A stretch of 64,000 nucleotides of DNA from Alloyangia pacifica (GTDB taxonomy: Bacteria > Pseudomonadota > Alphaproteobacteria > Rhodobacterales > Rhodobacteraceae). Location of the stretch: NCBI RefSeq assembly GCF_003111685.1, contig NZ_CP022189.1, forward strand, positions 2,558,001 through 2,622,000, in the 5' to 3' direction. Numbering within the stretch: the first letter of the stretch is position 1; each line of letters starts with the position of its first letter. A program made the translations under genes and the position numbers. Positions 8,260 to 18,597 of this stretch are shown here, piece by piece. The notes under the pieces were generated by a model, which was not told where the DNA came from, made no database searches, and saw nothing but the letters and a program-made list of their open reading frames with translations.

Positions 8260-10572
8260 ATGAATGATATCGTCGATGACCCCAACATGAACCCTCGTAA
8301 CGTGGCAGAAACTCTGCGCCGGGCGATCGGCGAGCGCTATCTGACTTATGCTCTTTCGACGATCATGAACCGGGCGCTGCCAGACGCCCGCGACGGGCTT
8401 AAACCCGTGCATCGTCGTATCCTTTATGCAATGCGCCGGCTGCGACTTAGTTCCACCGGAGGCTTTCTGAAGTCGGCAAAAATCTCCGGCGACACCATGG
8501 GGGACTTCCACCCGCACGGCGACGCGGCGATCTACGACGCCATGGCCCGCCTCGCGCAGGATTTCACCATCCGCTACCCGCTGGTCGACGGTCAGGGCAA
8601 CTTCGGCAACATCGACGGCGACAACCCGGCGGCCTCGCGCTACACCGAGGCGCGGATGACCATCATGGCCGAGGCGCTGCTGCAGGGTCTCGACGAGGAC
8701 GCGGTCGATTACCGCCCGAACTACGACGGCCGCCTTGAAGAGCCTGTCGTGCTGCCCGCCTCCTACCCCAACCTGCTCGCCAATGGATCGAGCGGCATCG
8801 CGGTGGGCATGGCGACCAACATCCCGCCGCACAACATCGGCGAGCTGATCGACGCTTGCCTGCATCTCATCAAGTCGCCGAACGCGGCGGACGAGACGCT
8901 GCTGAACTACGTGCCCGGCCCCGACTTCCCCACCGGCGGGGTGATCGTCGAGCCGCGCGAGAACATCGCCCAGGCCTATGCGACGGGCCGCGGCTCGATC
9001 CGCCTGCGCGCCAAGTGGGAGGTCGAGGACCTTGGCCGCGGCATGTGGCAGGCCGTGGTCACCGAGATTCCCTATCAGGTGCAGAAGTCCAAGCTGGTCG
9101 AGCGGCTGGCCGAGCTGATCCAGACCAAGAAGGTCCCGATCCTCGCCGACATCCGCGACGAGAGCGCCGAGGACATCCGCATGGTGCTCGAGCCGAAGAC
9201 CAAGAACGTCGACCCCGACGTTCTGATGAACATGCTGTTCCGCAATTCGGACCTGGAAATCCGCTTCTCGCTGAACATGAATGTGCTGATCGACGGCGTG
9301 ACGCCGAAGGTCTGCTCGCTGAAGGAGGTGCTGCGCGCCTTCCTCGACTTCCGGCGCGACGTGCTCTGCCGCCGCTCGCGGCACCGGATGGAGAAGATCG
9401 ACCACCGCCTCGAGGTGCTCGAGGGCCTGATCATCGCCTTCCTCAACCTCGACCGCGTCATCGACATCATCCGCTACGACGAGGACCCCAAGGCTGCGCT
9501 GATGCGCGAGGACTGGGGCCGGAAGACCGCTCGGGCGACCTCCGAGGCCGATTACGTCTCTCCTGCTCCGGTGTCGGGCGAGGAATTCGGCCTCACCGAG
9601 GTGCAGACCGAGGCCATCCTCAACATGCGCCTGCGCAGCTTGCGCAAGCTCGAAGAAATGGAGCTGGTCGCCGAACGCGACAAGCTGATGGAGGAGCGCG
9701 CCGGGCTCGAGGACTTGCTGGCCAGCGAAGATCTGCAGTGGAAGACCATCTCGAGCGAGTTGCGCGACGTGAAGAAGGCCTTCACCAAGGGGCTTGACCG
9801 CGGCGCCCGTCTGACCGGCTTCGCCGAGGCGGGCGAGGTCGAGGACGTGCCACTGGAAGCGATGATCGAGCGTGAGCCGATCACCGTGGTCTGCTCGCAA
9901 ATGGGCTGGATCCGCGCGATGAAGGGCCATATCGACCTCGGCTCCGAGCTGAAATTCAAGGACGGCGACGGCCCGCGCTTCATCTTCCACGCCGAGACCA
10001 CGGACCGGCTGCTGGTCTTCGGCTCGAACGGGCGGTTCTACACGCTTTCGGCGGCCAACTTGCCCGGGGGACGCGGCATGGGCGAGCCGCTGCGCCTGAT
10101 GGTCGATCTCCCCAACGAAGCGCAGATCATCGACATCTTCAGCCACGTCCCGGACCGCAAGCTGCTGCTCGCCTCCTCTGCCGGGGATGGCTTCCTGGTG
10201 CCCGAGGCCGACGTGCTGGCCCAGACCCGCACCGGCCGCCAGGTGCTCAACGTGCGCGACGACGTGATCGCCAAGGTCTGCAAACCGGTGCAGGGCGATG
10301 CCGTCGCCGTGGTCGGCGAGAACCGCAAGGTGCTGGTCTTCATGCTCGACGAATTGCCCGAAATGGGCCGCGGCAAGGGCGTGCGCCTGCAGAAATACAA
10401 GGATGGCGGCCTGTCGGACATCACCACCTTTACGCTGGCCGACGGTCTCAGCTGGAAGGACCCGGCCGGGCGCACCCGCACCGAGACGGACCTCAGCGAG
10501 TGGATCGCCAAGCGCGCCACTGCGGGCCGCATGGCGCCGCGGGGCTTCCCCAGGAACAACACCTTCACCTGA
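8260..10572 (+). CDS. parC: DNA topoisomerase IV subunit A
   Basis: ParC has 770 residues from the ATG at 8260 (MNDIVDDPN). It is the DNA-cleaving subunit that unlinks daughter chromosomes. The catalytic tyrosine is Y128 in [11 protein letters not shown]. The winged-helix segment with [13 protein letters not shown] (about 83-95) and the [17 protein letters not shown] motif follow. The C-terminal beta-pinwheel begins near residue 530. It lacks the long GyrA tail and the GyrA-box, and the length (770) fits ParC, not GyrA. At the position of E. coli ParC S80 it has alanine. An alternative start at MNPRNV, nine codons in, cannot be excluded. A terminator follows immediately. Confidence 0.95.
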   Translation: MNDIVDDPNMNPRNVAETLRRAIGERYLTYALSTIMNRALPDARDGLKPVHRRILYAMRRLRLSSTGGFLKSAKISGDTMGDFHPHGDAAIYDAMARLAQDFTIRYPLVDGQGNFGNIDGDNPAASRYTEARMTIMAEALLQGLDEDAVDYRPNYDGRLEEPVVLPASYPNLLANGSSGIAVGMATNIPPHNIGELIDACLHLIKSPNAADETLLNYVPGPDFPTGGVIVEPRENIAQAYATGRGSIRLRAKWEVEDLGRGMWQAVVTEIPYQVQKSKLVERLAELIQTKKVPILADIRDESAEDIRMVLEPKTKNVDPDVLMNMLFRNSDLEIRFSLNMNVLIDGVTPKVCSLKEVLRAFLDFRRDVLCRRSRHRMEKIDHRLEVLEGLIIAFLNLDRVIDIIRYDEDPKAALMREDWGRKTARATSEADYVSPAPVSGEEFGLTEVQTEAILNMRLRSLRKLEEMELVAERDKLMEERAGLEDLLASEDLQWKTISSELRDVKKAFTKGLDRGARLTGFAEAGEVEDVPLEAMIEREPITVVCSQMGWIRAMKGHIDLGSELKFKDGDGPRFIFHAETTDRLLVFGSNGRFYTLSAANLPGGRGMGEPLRLMVDLPNEAQIIDIFSHVPDRKLLLASSAGDGFLVPEADVLAQTRTGRQVLNVRDDVIAKVCKPVQGDAVAVVGENRKVLVFMLDELPEMGRGKGVRLQKYKDGGLSDITTFTLADGLSWKDPAGRTRTETDLSEWIAKRATAGRMAPRGFPRNNTFT

Positions 10573-10580
10573 TCCGCACA

Positions 10581-10606
10581 GGGCCGCCTCCGGGCGGCCC
10601 TTCTGC
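10581..10606 (+). terminator. Terminator after parC
   Basis: The hairpin GGGCCGCC-TCCG-GGCGGCCC at 10581-10600 starts 9 bases after the parC stop and is followed by TTCTGCTT, a broken T tract. Confidence 0.8.
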
Positions 10607-10929
10607 TTCGTCAGCTCGCCCGCAGGCACTCCCTCGAATCATGCGCAGAGCATGGTTCCACCGGCCAACAGAACCTGCGCGAGGAACCGGAACGTGGTCG
10701 CCTAATTTTCAGGCACTCGGCGAAATCGCCCTGAATGCGTTTCCGACCCTTCGAATTTCCGCCGCGACATGCCACCGCATCAGAGGCCATGACCTCGCGA
10801 AAACGCAGCGTCCTTTTGCTGCGCTTGCGCAAATTGTCTCTGTTTCCCCAGCGTTCACTTCGCTATCACCCCACGGGAGAATACGAAGTGCCGCGTCCCG
10901 CGCGGCGAAACCAAGGGAGAGATCCGCTC
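10607..10929. other. Intergenic region upstream of etfB
   Basis: Between the parC terminator and the etfB start there are about 320 bases with no convincing gene. An open frame continues upstream of etfB but has neither a plausible start nor coding character. The stretch ends in AAGGGAGAG, the etfB ribosome site. I could not pick a clear promoter. Confidence 0.5.
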
Positions 10930-11688
10930 ATGAAGGTGCTTGTGCCCGTGAAGCGCGTGATCGACTACAACGTGAAAGTCCGCGTGAAAGCGGATGGCAC
11001 GGGCGTCGATCTTGCCAACGTCAAGATGTCGATGAACCCCTTCGACGAGATCGCCGTCGAAGAGGCGATCCGTCTCAAGGAGGCCGGCAAGGCCGAGGAG
11101 GTCGTCGTCGTCTCCATCGGCGTGAAGCAGAGCCAGGAAACCCTGCGCACCGCGTTGGCCATGGGCGCCGACCGCGCCATCCTGGTGACCGCCGCCGAGG
11201 ATGTGCACACCGACATCGAGCCGCTCGCGGTCGCAAAGATCCTCGCCAAGATCGTCGAGGAAGAGGCGCCGGGGCTCGTCATCATGGGCAAGCAGGCGAT
11301 CGACAACGACATGAACGCCACCGGGCAGATGCTGGCGGGCCTTCTGGGCTGGGCGCAGGCGACCTACGCCAACAAGCTCGACATCGAGGGCGATGCCGCC
11401 ACGGTGGCGCGCGAAGTGGACGGCGGTCTGCAGACCATCAAGGTCGCCCTGCCCGCCATCATCACCGCCGACCTGCGCCTCAACGAGCCGCGCTATGCCT
11501 CGCTGCCGAACATCATGAAGGCCAAGAAGAAGCCGCTCGACGAGAAGACCGCCGCCGATTTCGGCGTCGACGTCTCGCCGCGCCTCGAGATCGTCAAGAC
11601 CTCGGAGCCCGCAGAGCGCGCCGCTGGCATCAAGGTGGGCTCGGTCGACGAGCTCGTGGCGAAACTGAAAGACGCGGGGGCTCTCTGA
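10930..11688 (+). CDS. etfB: Electron transfer flavoprotein beta subunit
   Basis: EtfB has 252 residues and forms with EtfA the soluble FAD/AMP heterodimer that takes electrons from acyl-CoA and other flavin dehydrogenases to ETF-ubiquinone oxidoreductase. The family start [20 protein letters not shown], the [16 protein letters not shown] block, the signature [20 protein letters not shown] (about 117-136) and the end [20 protein letters not shown] are all present. A GGGAGAG ribosome site is followed by ATG at 10930. The TGA overlaps the etfA ATG (TGATG), so the two subunits are translationally coupled. Confidence 0.98.
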   Translation: MKVLVPVKRVIDYNVKVRVKADGTGVDLANVKMSMNPFDEIAVEEAIRLKEAGKAEEVVVVSIGVKQSQETLRTALAMGADRAILVTAAEDVHTDIEPLAVAKILAKIVEEEAPGLVIMGKQAIDNDMNATGQMLAGLLGWAQATYANKLDIEGDAATVAREVDGGLQTIKVALPAIITADLRLNEPRYASLPNIMKAKKKPLDEKTAADFGVDVSPRLEIVKTSEPAERAAGIKVGSVDELVAKLKDAGAL

Positions 11689-12614
11689 TGGCTGTTCTCC
11701 TTCTTGCTGAAATCAACGACGGTGCCCTGGCGCTGGACGCCACCGCCAAGGCCGTGAACGCGGCCGCGAAACTGGGCGAGGTCACGGTTCTGGCCGCCGG
11801 TGCTTCGGCTGCCGCAGCCGCCGAGGAAGCCGCCAAGATCGACGGTATCGCCAAGGTGCTGGTCGCCGAGGACGCGCTCTACGGCCACCGCCTGGCCGAG
11901 CCGGTCGCGGCGCTGATCGTGTCGCTGGCGGGCGATTACAGCCACATCGTTGCCCCGGCCACGACCGACGCCAAGAACATCCTGCCGCGCGTCGCCGCGC
12001 TGCTCGACGCGATGATCCTGACCGATGTCACCGCCGTGGTCGACGCCGACACCTTCGAGCGCCCGATCTACGCTGGCAACGCCATCCAGACGGTGAAATC
12101 GAAGGATGAAAAGAAGGTCATCACCTTCCGGACCTCTACCTTCGAAGCCGCAGGCACCGGCGGTTCGGCCGCAGTCGAGACCATCGGCGCGGGCGACAAC
12201 CCGGCCCTCTCCGAATGGGTCGAGGACAAGATGGCCGAGAGCGACCGCCCCGAGCTGACTTCGGCGAAGATCGTCGTCTCGGGCGGCCGCGGCGTCGGCT
12301 CGGAAGAGGACTTCGCGATGATCGCGAAGCTCGCCGACAAGCTCGGCGCTGCCGTGGGGGCCTCGCGCGCCGCAGTGGACTCGGGCTTTGCCCCAAACGA
12401 CTGGCAGGTCGGCCAGACCGGCAAGGTCGTCGCGCCCGATCTCTACATCGCGGTCGGCATCTCGGGCGCGATCCAGCACCTCGCGGGCATGAAGGACTCC
12501 AAGGTGATCGTGGCGATCAACAAGGACGAAGAGGCGCCGATCTTCCAGGTCGCCGACTTCGGCCTCGTCGCCGACCTCTTCACCGCGGTGCCGGAGCTGA
12601 CCGACAAGGTCTGA
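11688..12614 (+). CDS. etfA: Electron transfer flavoprotein alpha subunit
   Basis: EtfA has 308 residues and binds FAD. The C-terminal FAD-binding domain shows [16 protein letters not shown] and [14 protein letters not shown], and the family signature [20 protein letters not shown] followed by [14 protein letters not shown]. It begins within the etfB stop codon. A strong terminator follows 20 bases after the stop, so etfB-etfA is a complete two-gene operon. In several relatives 3-hydroxybutyryl-CoA dehydrogenase follows directly; here that gene is near 38 kb. Confidence 0.98.
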   Translation: MAVLLLAEINDGALALDATAKAVNAAAKLGEVTVLAAGASAAAAAEEAAKIDGIAKVLVAEDALYGHRLAEPVAALIVSLAGDYSHIVAPATTDAKNILPRVAALLDAMILTDVTAVVDADTFERPIYAGNAIQTVKSKDEKKVITFRTSTFEAAGTGGSAAVETIGAGDNPALSEWVEDKMAESDRPELTSAKIVVSGGRGVGSEEDFAMIAKLADKLGAAVGASRAAVDSGFAPNDWQVGQTGKVVAPDLYIAVGISGAIQHLAGMKDSKVIVAINKDEEAPIFQVADFGLVADLFTAVPELTDKV

Positions 12615-12634
12615 TCCCAGGCGAGAGAGACAAG

Positions 12635-12662
12635 AAGGGCCCGCCACTCCGGCGGGCCTTTT
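12635..12662 (+). terminator. Terminator after etfA
   Basis: AAGG(G)CCCGCC pairs with GGCGGGCCTT around ACTCC and is followed by a short T run; it starts 21 bases after the etfA stop. Confidence 0.85.
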
Positions 12663-12835
12663 GCGTTCACGCACCGTAAAAGCGGGATTTCACCGGTCGC
12701 TCGTGCACCGATGCACCCGGGCTGTGCATTCGGGCGAATTGTCCTCGCGGCAATGAGGCGTAGGTAGGAGCGCAAGGAACGGCCATCTCCCTCCCCGGCC
12801 GCCCACTCCCACATGACCGCAGAAGGACAGCTCCC

Positions 12836-13411
12836 ATGTCTCTTAAAGTGAAAATCATCCTCGGCTCCACCCGCCCCGGCCGCATCGTCCCGATCGTCGG
12901 CAAGTGGGTCGAAGAACTCGCCCGCGAGCAGAACGGCTTCGACGTCGAAGTTGTCGACCTCAAGGAAATCGACCTGCCGCTGCTCGACGAGGCCGGCCAC
13001 CCGCGCGCCCAGGCCTACGAGCACGAGCACACGAAGAAATGGGCCGCCAAGATCGCCGAGGCCGATGCCTTCGTCTTCCTGACCCCGGAATACAACAGCT
13101 TCCCCTCGGCCGCGCTGGTCAATGCCATCCAGGCGCTGGCGGTGGAATGGGAGCGCAAGGTCGCGGCCGTGGTCAGCTACGGCGGTGTCTCCGGCGGCAT
13201 GCGCGCCGCGCAGGAGCTGCGCCAGCTGCTGGTCAACATGAACGTCATGGCGCTGCCGCAGTCGGTGCCGGTGCCCTTCGTGTTCAACTTCATCGGCGAC
13301 GACGGCGTGCTGCGCCCCGAACAGCCCGTGGTGGACGGCCTCAAGGGCATGTTCAACGAGCTGTCCGTCTGGGGCGAGGCGCTGAAGCCCTCGCGCGCGC
13401 AGGCCGCCTGA
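12836..13411 (+). CDS. NADPH-dependent FMN reductase-family protein
   Basis: The protein has 191 residues with a flavodoxin-like fold. The FMN phosphate loop GSTRPGR is at about residues 10-16, [15 protein letters not shown] at about 84-98 contacts the flavin, and [10 protein letters not shown] closes the site. Family members reduce FMN, quinones or azo dyes with NAD(P)H in the cytoplasm. It is monocistronic, with a long upstream gap after the etfA terminator and its own terminator downstream. The physiological acceptor cannot be read from sequence. Confidence 0.9.
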   Translation: MSLKVKIILGSTRPGRIVPIVGKWVEELAREQNGFDVEVVDLKEIDLPLLDEAGHPRAQAYEHEHTKKWAAKIAEADAFVFLTPEYNSFPSAALVNAIQALAVEWERKVAAVVSYGGVSGGMRAAQELRQLLVNMNVMALPQSVPVPFVFNFIGDDGVLRPEQPVVDGLKGMFNELSVWGEALKPSRAQAA

Positions 13412-13440
13412 TCCGCCCGGCGACCTTGAGCAGACAGCAA

Positions 13441-13470
13441 AACGCCCGGTCATCGACCGGGCGTTTTCTT
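13441..13470. terminator. Bidirectional terminator between FMN reductase and kpsE-like gene
   Basis: A perfect 10-bp stem (AACGCCCGGT / ACCGGGCGTT) with loop CATCG is followed by TTCTTTT on the plus strand. On the minus strand the stem is followed by TTGCTG, so it may also end the opposing kpsE-like transcript, which stops at 13497. Confidence 0.85.
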
Positions 13471-13496
13471 TTGGCTCGTCGGCGCGCGACTTGCAC

Positions 13497-15128
13497 TCAG
13501 GTCGACACCTGCTCGCGCAGAATCGAGGCGGTCAGCGAGATCATCAGGTAGATGCCGGAGAAGATCAGGAAGGCGAGGATCGTGTTCTCGAAGGCGCGCG
13601 GGTAGCTCGGGTCCTCCGAGGCCACCGGCTCGACGGAAGTGGTCAGGTAGCGCGCCTGGCTCTCGGCATCGCGCCGCGCCTGTTCGAGCCGCTCGAGCGC
13701 GGTCTGCAGCATCAGGTCACGCGTGGCGAGATCGGCCTGCGCGAGCTGGATCTGCACCGCCTTCTCGGCCAGCGAATCCTCCCCCGTGGTGGCGCTGGTC
13801 ATCTGCGCATTGAGATCGACGAGCAGCGCCTCGAGCCGCCGCACGTCGCCCTGCGCCCCCTCGACACGGCTGCTGTTGGGCCGCGCGTTGTCGAGCAGTG
13901 CCTGCAGGGTCAGCTGCTTCTCCTGCAGCTGCACCTCGACGTTGCTGATCTGGGTGCGCAGCGAGGCGATGCGCCCCTCCGGGTCGATCACCGAGCCCTG
14001 CTGCTGCAGGCGCACGAGTTTCTCCTGCGCCTCCTGCCGGTCGGCCTGCGCCTCTTCGAGCCCGACCTCGGCATCCGTTACCGCGTTGGAGCGCTTGCGC
14101 AGCGACAGGTTGTCGACGCGGGTCTCGGCGTAGCCGATCAGCGCCCGGCTGAAGCGCGCGGCGGTTTCGGGGTCGGCGGCCTGCACCTCCATCTTCACCA
14201 CGCCCTCGGTCGGGTCGTAGCCGATCTCGATGTTGCGCTTGTAGATGCCGTAGGCCTCCTCGTTCGAGGCCCCTTCGTCCAGCCGCTGCAACGGGTCGAT
14301 CCGCGCCTGCTGGTAATGCGCCTTGAACCCCTCGTCGCGGTCGAGCCGCAGCATGGCGTCCTTGGACATAAGGTAGCTCTGCACCGCGATGGCATCCTGG
14401 TTCGTGGCGAACTGCGTCCCCGAGAAGAGGCTGCCCATGGACGAAGCGGAATTCTCGGCCTTGAGGATGAGGAACTCGGACTTGGTGGCATACATCGGTG
14501 TCGCCACCACGTAGAAGTAGTAGCCCGCCAGCACCGTCGGCAGCGTCACGAAAAAGGCCAGCCGGCCGAGCAGCATCATCTGCTTCTTGCGGCGGCGCTT
14601 GGCCAGCTCCTGCTGGATCTTCATGATCTCGGCAGCGCGGCGCTCTGCGGGGCTGGCGGTGTCGGTCGACGGCAACTGGCTCTTGGGTGCCACAGGCTCG
14701 GGCAACCCCTCGCTGCCTGTGGGCAGCGCCGGCAGCCCGGCGCCCGGTCCCTTGGCGCCGCCGCTTCCGCCCGTCTCGGGCACCACCAACTCAAGCATCG
14801 AGCTGCGCTGGAACGGATCGATCCCCCGCGCCCGCAGCATGCGCACCGCGTCGAGATCGGAGGCCGGCTCGAAGCCGTTCTTCTGCGCCACCCGCCGGGC
14901 GAGGCGCAGCTGGCGCCCGGTCAGCCCCTCGGCCCGGATCGCATCAAGATCGGCGGCCCCGGCGGCAGGTTTCGGTGACGCCGCGGCCGTGCCGGATGTC
15001 TTGTCCGGTGCAGCGGCCCGACCGGGTGAAGTGGACGCCGGTCGCGGCTCCGTCTGCGGCGCGGCGGCGACCTGCCCCGGTTCGGGGCGGCGGATGCGGA
15101 ATTTCTTAGCCTTGGGTTTCGTAGTCAT
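13497..15128 (-). CDS. kpsE: Capsule polysaccharide export inner-membrane protein, KpsE/Wzz type
   Basis: The protein has 543 residues from the ATG at 15126-15128. A basic, Pro/Ala-rich cytoplasmic N-terminus (about 180 residues, including a conserved-looking block [18 protein letters not shown]) precedes a transmembrane helix ([19 protein letters not shown], about 190). A large periplasmic domain with coiled coil (about 330-500) and a second transmembrane helix near the C-terminus ([18 protein letters not shown]) complete the polysaccharide co-polymerase layout. KpsE links the inner-membrane ABC exporter to the outer-membrane pore. It overlaps the upstream kpsT by 23 bases. The usual partner permease gene kpsM is not adjacent. 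Confidence 0.88.
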   Translation of the reverse strand: MTTKPKAKKFRIRRPEPGQVAAAPQTEPRPASTSPGRAAAPDKTSGTAAASPKPAAGAADLDAIRAEGLTGRQLRLARRVAQKNGFEPASDLDAVRMLRARGIDPFQRSSMLELVVPETGGSGGAKGPGAGLPALPTGSEGLPEPVAPKSQLPSTDTASPAERRAAEIMKIQQELAKRRRKKQMMLLGRLAFFVTLPTVLAGYYFYVVATPMYATKSEFLILKAENSASSMGSLFSGTQFATNQDAIAVQSYLMSKDAMLRLDRDEGFKAHYQQARIDPLQRLDEGASNEEAYGIYKRNIEIGYDPTEGVVKMEVQAADPETAARFSRALIGYAETRVDNLSLRKRSNAVTDAEVGLEEAQADRQEAQEKLVRLQQQGSVIDPEGRIASLRTQISNVEVQLQEKQLTLQALLDNARPNSSRVEGAQGDVRRLEALLVDLNAQMTSATTGEDSLAEKAVQIQLAQADLATRDLMLQTALERLEQARRDAESQARYLTTSVEPVASEDPSYPRAFENTILAFLIFSGIYLMISLTASILREQVST

Positions 15129-15768
15129 AGAGCCGTTTCGCTTCTTCCAAGGTATCAAACTGGTGCAGCTTCCCGTCCATCAGGACCGCCGCCTTGCTGG
15201 CAAATTTTTCGAGGATCGCGGGCTGATGCGAGACGATCACGATGGTGGTGGTGCGCAGACGCTCGGCGAGGATCTCGCCGGCCTTGCGGTTGAACTCGAC
15301 ATCGGTCGAACTCGGCATCCCCTCGTCGATCAGGTAGATGTCGAAATCCAGCGCCAGCATCAGCGAGAAGGTGAACCGCGCCTTCATCCCCGACGAATAG
15401 GTGCCGATCGGCTGGTCGAAATACTCGCCGAGCCCGCAGAGCCAGCGGCAGAAGGCCTCGACGTACTCGGGATCGAGCCCGTACATGCGCGCAATGAAAC
15501 GCGCGTTCTCGCGGGCCGAGATCTTCGACACCACGCCGCCCATGAAGCCAAGCGGGAAGGACACGCGCGAGGTCCTGCGGATCTCGCCCTCGTCGGGTTT
15601 CTCGAGTCCGGCCATCATGCGAATAAGGGTGGTCTTGCCGGTGCCGTTCGGGGCGAGAATGCCGATGCTCTCGCCGACGGTGACCTGAAAGGACACGCGA
15701 TCAAGGATCACCTTGCGGCGCTCCCCGGTCCAGAAGGACTTGCTGACCATATCGAACTCAATCATCAC
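15106..15768 (-). CDS. kpsT: Capsule polysaccharide ABC transporter ATP-binding protein, KpsT type
   Basis: The protein has 220 residues, as usual for KpsT. Walker A is GILAPNGTGKTTLIRM (about 38-53), the signature is YSSGMKARFTFSL (about 142-154) and Walker B is FDIYLIDEGM. The degenerate signature (SSGMK in place of LSGGQ) is characteristic of polysaccharide-export ATPases. It would power export of a capsule or similar glycan with KpsM and KpsE. It is the first gene of the pair; about 200 AT-richer bases separate it from the divergent glycosylase gene. Confidence 0.9.
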   Translation of the reverse strand: MMIEFDMVSKSFWTGERRKVILDRVSFQVTVGESIGILAPNGTGKTTLIRMMAGLEKPDEGEIRRTSRVSFPLGFMGGVVSKISARENARFIARMYGLDPEYVEAFCRWLCGLGEYFDQPIGTYSSGMKARFTFSLMLALDFDIYLIDEGMPSSTDVEFNRKAGEILAERLRTTTIVIVSHQPAILEKFASKAAVLMDGKLHQFDTLEEAKRLYDYETQG

Positions 15769-15976
15769 CCGACCCCCTTCACAGGGCCAACATACTCCGG
15801 CCCCCGGGATGCGTGACGGATATTTGGCGAATTAGGTCACATTATGGCCAAATTTTGAAACATCCTCCTCCTCTGCAGCCCACCATCTCCGATGCGCGGA
15901 TAGTCGTGCCCACCTGCGTGATCGCGCGACCGCCGCGCCACTGGCAGGCCGATTCCTCTCGACCTATCTCTTCCGC

Positions 15977-16573
15977 ATGACCGAGCGCCTGAGCCCCCTC
16001 CGAGACAGCATCTCCGCCTGCCGCCTTTGCGCCGCGCGGTTTGCTGCCACCGCCACCCGGCACAGCCCGCGCCCGGTGCCCTGGTTCCGCCCCGGCGCGC
16101 GGCTGCTGATCGCCGGACAGGCGCCCGGGATGCGGGTGCACAAATCCGGCAGGCCCTTCGACGACCCCTCCGGCGACCGGCTGCGTGATTGGCTGGGCCT
16201 GTCGAAAGAGGAATTCTGGGACCAGAGCCGCGTCGCCATCGTGCCCATGGCCTTCTGCTTTCCGGGCTATGACGCCAAGGGCTCCGACCTGCCGCCCCCG
16301 CCGATTTGCCGCGCCACCTGGCACGACGCGCTTTTCGAGGCGCTCGGCCCCCTGCCGCTGCGGCTCTACATCGGCGGCGCTGCGCAACGCTACCATCTCG
16401 GCAGCAGGACCGGCGTCACCGAGACGGTGGCCAATTGGCGCGCCCACCTTCCCCACGCTCTGCCCTTGCCCCACCCGTCCTGGCGCAATACGGGTTGGCT
16501 CAAACGCAATCCGTGGTTCGAGGCCGAGCTCCTGCCCGTCCTGCGCGCCCGTGTCCGCGAGGTTCTGACATGA
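15977..16573 (+). CDS. Uracil-DNA glycosylase superfamily protein
   Basis: The protein has 198 residues. The first active-site motif is LLIAGQAPGMRVHKSGRPF (about 48-66) and the second is LPLPHPSWRN (about 163-172), the order seen in the UDG superfamily that hydrolyses damaged bases from DNA. Two cysteines at SACRLCAARF near the N-terminus resemble half of the iron-sulfur ligand set of family 4/5 enzymes, but a complete four-cysteine set is not obvious. The NTGWL variant after HPSWR is typical of the short proteobacterial group whose activity is little studied. The stop overlaps the next gene (ATGA). Confidence 0.8.
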   Translation: MTERLSPLRDSISACRLCAARFAATATRHSPRPVPWFRPGARLLIAGQAPGMRVHKSGRPFDDPSGDRLRDWLGLSKEEFWDQSRVAIVPMAFCFPGYDAKGSDLPPPPICRATWHDALFEALGPLPLRLYIGGAAQRYHLGSRTGVTETVANWRAHLPHALPLPHPSWRNTGWLKRNPWFEAELLPVLRARVREVLT

Positions 16574-17358
16574 CGATCACACCGCTTGATGCCGCGCTCA
16601 GCGCGATGGAGGCCGCCCCCGAGGATGACAACGCCCGCCTGCGCTTCTACGAGCGCCTGGCCGACGGCGAGCTCTTTCTGCTGCTCACCCGCGAGATCGA
16701 TGGCGACCAGATCGAGCCCGAGCTCTTCGACCTCGGCGACGCCCGCTTCGTGCTGGTCTTCGACCGCGAGGAACGGCTGTCGCAATTCGTCGGCCGTGCC
16801 GCGCCCTATGCCGCCCTTTCGGGCCGCGCCGTGACCAACATGCTGGCCGGCCAGGGCATCGGCTTGGCAGTGAACATTGAGGTCTCCGAGGCCTCCACCC
16901 TGCTGCCCGCCGAAGCCGTGGATTGGCTGGCCGAAACCCTCGGCCATGGGCCCCGCGAAGAGGCTGCCCGGATCGAGGAAGTCACCAAGCCCGGCGGCCT
17001 GCCCGAGGCGCTGCTTGCGGCGCTCGACACCAAGCTCGCCACCGCGGCGGGCTTTGCCCGCTGCGCCTGGCTCGCCGGGGCGCGCTACGAGGGTGGCGGC
17101 CGTGGACACATCCTCGCTTTCGCAGGCGCGGTGCCCGGCGCAGAGGATGCGTTGGCGCGCGCGGTGAACGAGGCGCTGGTCTTCTCGGGCATCGAGGCCG
17201 GGGCGCTCGACGTTCTCTTCCTGCGCGACAGCGACGAGCTGGCGGCCAGCCTGACCCGGGTCGGCCTGCGGTTTGATCTGCCCGAGATCGAAGAGCCCGC
17301 GCGCATCGAGCGCATCGCCCCCGGATCCGACCCCGACAGCCCGCCGATCCTGCGCTGA
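16570..17358 (+). CDS. SseB-family protein
   Basis: The protein has 262 residues. The N-terminal domain with LRFYERLADGELFLLL and RFVLVFDREERLSQFVG is the SseB-type fold, and a second domain (about 140-250) is less conserved. No signal peptide or membrane segment is present, so it is probably cytoplasmic. Its ATG overlaps the TGA of the glycosylase gene, so the two are coupled. The function of these SseB-like proteins outside enterobacterial type III secretion is not established; the DNA-repair link here is only by position. Confidence 0.8.
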   Translation: MTITPLDAALSAMEAAPEDDNARLRFYERLADGELFLLLTREIDGDQIEPELFDLGDARFVLVFDREERLSQFVGRAAPYAALSGRAVTNMLAGQGIGLAVNIEVSEASTLLPAEAVDWLAETLGHGPREEAARIEEVTKPGGLPEALLAALDTKLATAAGFARCAWLAGARYEGGGRGHILAFAGAVPGAEDALARAVNEALVFSGIEAGALDVLFLRDSDELAASLTRVGLRFDLPEIEEPARIERIAPGSDPDSPPILR

Positions 17359-17368
17359 GCGGAACCCG

Positions 17369-18373
17369 CTAGAGTCCCAGGTCCTCGCGCAGCGTCGGCA
17401 GCGTGTCGCCCAGGGCCGGCGTCGCCTCCCAGACGCCGCGCGCGATCGCGCGGGCCAGGCAGAGGCTCGCCGCGTGGCCGATCTGCGCCAGCTGCAGCGC
17501 CGGCTCGGCAAGCGGCACGCGGCCCGTGGAGCAGGCAAACACCAGATCCCCGTCCATCGGCGAATGCGCCGGCAGGATGGCCCGGCCGATGCCATCCTGT
17601 GCGGCCACGGCGATGCGGTGCGCCTGCGCCTTGTCGATCTGCGCGTCCGTGGCGACCACCGCGATCGTGGTGTTCCCCAGCGCTGCCATCGCCCCCAACT
17701 TACGGCTCTCGGGCATGTCCTGAAAGCCCGCTGCCGGCTCCGGCCCGAGCCCGCCGAATTCCGCCCCGATCTCGAAAGGTGCCGACCAGAAGTGCCGCCC
17801 CGATGGCGTGGTCACGCTGCCCATCGGGTTCACCGCCACCAGCGCGCCGACGGTTATCCCGCCCTCGAGCACCAGCGACGCCGAGCCCAGCCCGCCCTTG
17901 TGCTGCGCGGTCTGCGCGCCGCAGCCTGCGCCGCGAGAGCCAAGCTTGAAGCTGCTGCCGACATTGGCGAGCGCCTGCCGCCCGAGCCCGGGATAGGGGT
18001 TTACACCCCAGCGCTTGTCGCCCCCGTTGAGCAGGTCGAAGAGAATCGCCGCCGGCACGATGGGGACCCGCGCCGAGAACACCTCGAAGCCCCGTCCCTC
18101 CTCGTGCAGCGCATCCATCACCCCCTGCGCCGCCGCCAGCCCGAAGGCGCTGCCACCCGAAAGCACCAGCGCATCGACCCCCGGTGCGGATTTGTCAGGC
18201 GCCAAGAGGTCGGTCTCGCGGGTGCCGGGCGCGCCGCCCATGACCGAGACCGAGGCGACCATCGGCGCCGCGGCGGTCACCACGGAGACGCCGGATTTCA
18301 GAAAGGAATCCTCGGCATTGCCGACCCGCAGGCCAGGAACGTCGGTAATCAGGTTGAGAGGGCCGGGTCGCAT
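17369..18373 (-). CDS. P1-family (DmpA/NylC-like) peptidase or amidase
   Basis: The protein has 334 residues from the ATG at 18371-18373 (MRPGPLNLITDVPGLRVGNA). This family of N-terminal-nucleophile hydrolases cleaves itself into two chains. The expected cleavage and nucleophile region is GNTTIAVVATDA (about residues 230-241), where the threonine form resembles NylC-type enzymes; DmpA has serine. Upstream motifs GGSAFGLAAAQGVM and GCGAQTAQHKGGLGSASL fit the family. Substrates are small peptides or amides. An AAGGAG ribosome site and a TATAAA element precede it. A minus-strand terminator at 18421-18455 separates it from the SDR/ALDH/ABC operon upstream. Confidence 0.88.
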   Translation of the reverse strand: MRPGPLNLITDVPGLRVGNAEDSFLKSGVSVVTAAAPMVASVSVMGGAPGTRETDLLAPDKSAPGVDALVLSGGSAFGLAAAQGVMDALHEEGRGFEVFSARVPIVPAAILFDLLNGGDKRWGVNPYPGLGRQALANVGSSFKLGSRGAGCGAQTAQHKGGLGSASLVLEGGITVGALVAVNPMGSVTTPSGRHFWSAPFEIGAEFGGLGPEPAAGFQDMPESRKLGAMAALGNTTIAVVATDAQIDKAQAHRIAVAAQDGIGRAILPAHSPMDGDLVFACSTGRVPLAEPALQLAQIGHAASLCLARAIARGVWEATPALGDTLPTLREDLGL

Positions 18374-18420
18374 GAGTCCACTCCTTGCAGCCACATCTTT
18401 ATATTTTGCTGCACTGCGGC

Positions 18421-18455
18421 AAAAAACAAGGGCGCCCACTGGTGCAGGCGCCTTT
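18421..18455 (-). terminator. Terminator of the Nudix-ABC-ALDH-SDR operon
   Basis: On the minus strand AAGGCGCC pairs with GGCGCC(C)TT around a 10-base loop and runs into GTTTTTTG. It lies 143 bases after the SDR stop, so the P1 peptidase gene downstream is a separate unit. Confidence 0.65.
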
Positions 18456-18597
18456 GCGCATATTCAGACCCCATGAAGGCGTTGGTCCGCCAAGTCGCCG
18501 AGAGCAGCCTGAAGTCCCGTCTTCTTCTCTCTTCCCCATACCCCGGGGGAGACGAGGCACAGCCGGCGGCGGAGCTGGAGCCCCCACGGTGTGCTCC

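Noticed and set aside
8158..10629. Very long open frame (over 800 codons) antisense to parC
   Set aside because: High GC at third positions opens antisense frames; the translation is a His/Leu/Gly-rich sequence without recognisable domains, while the plus strand encodes intact ParC.
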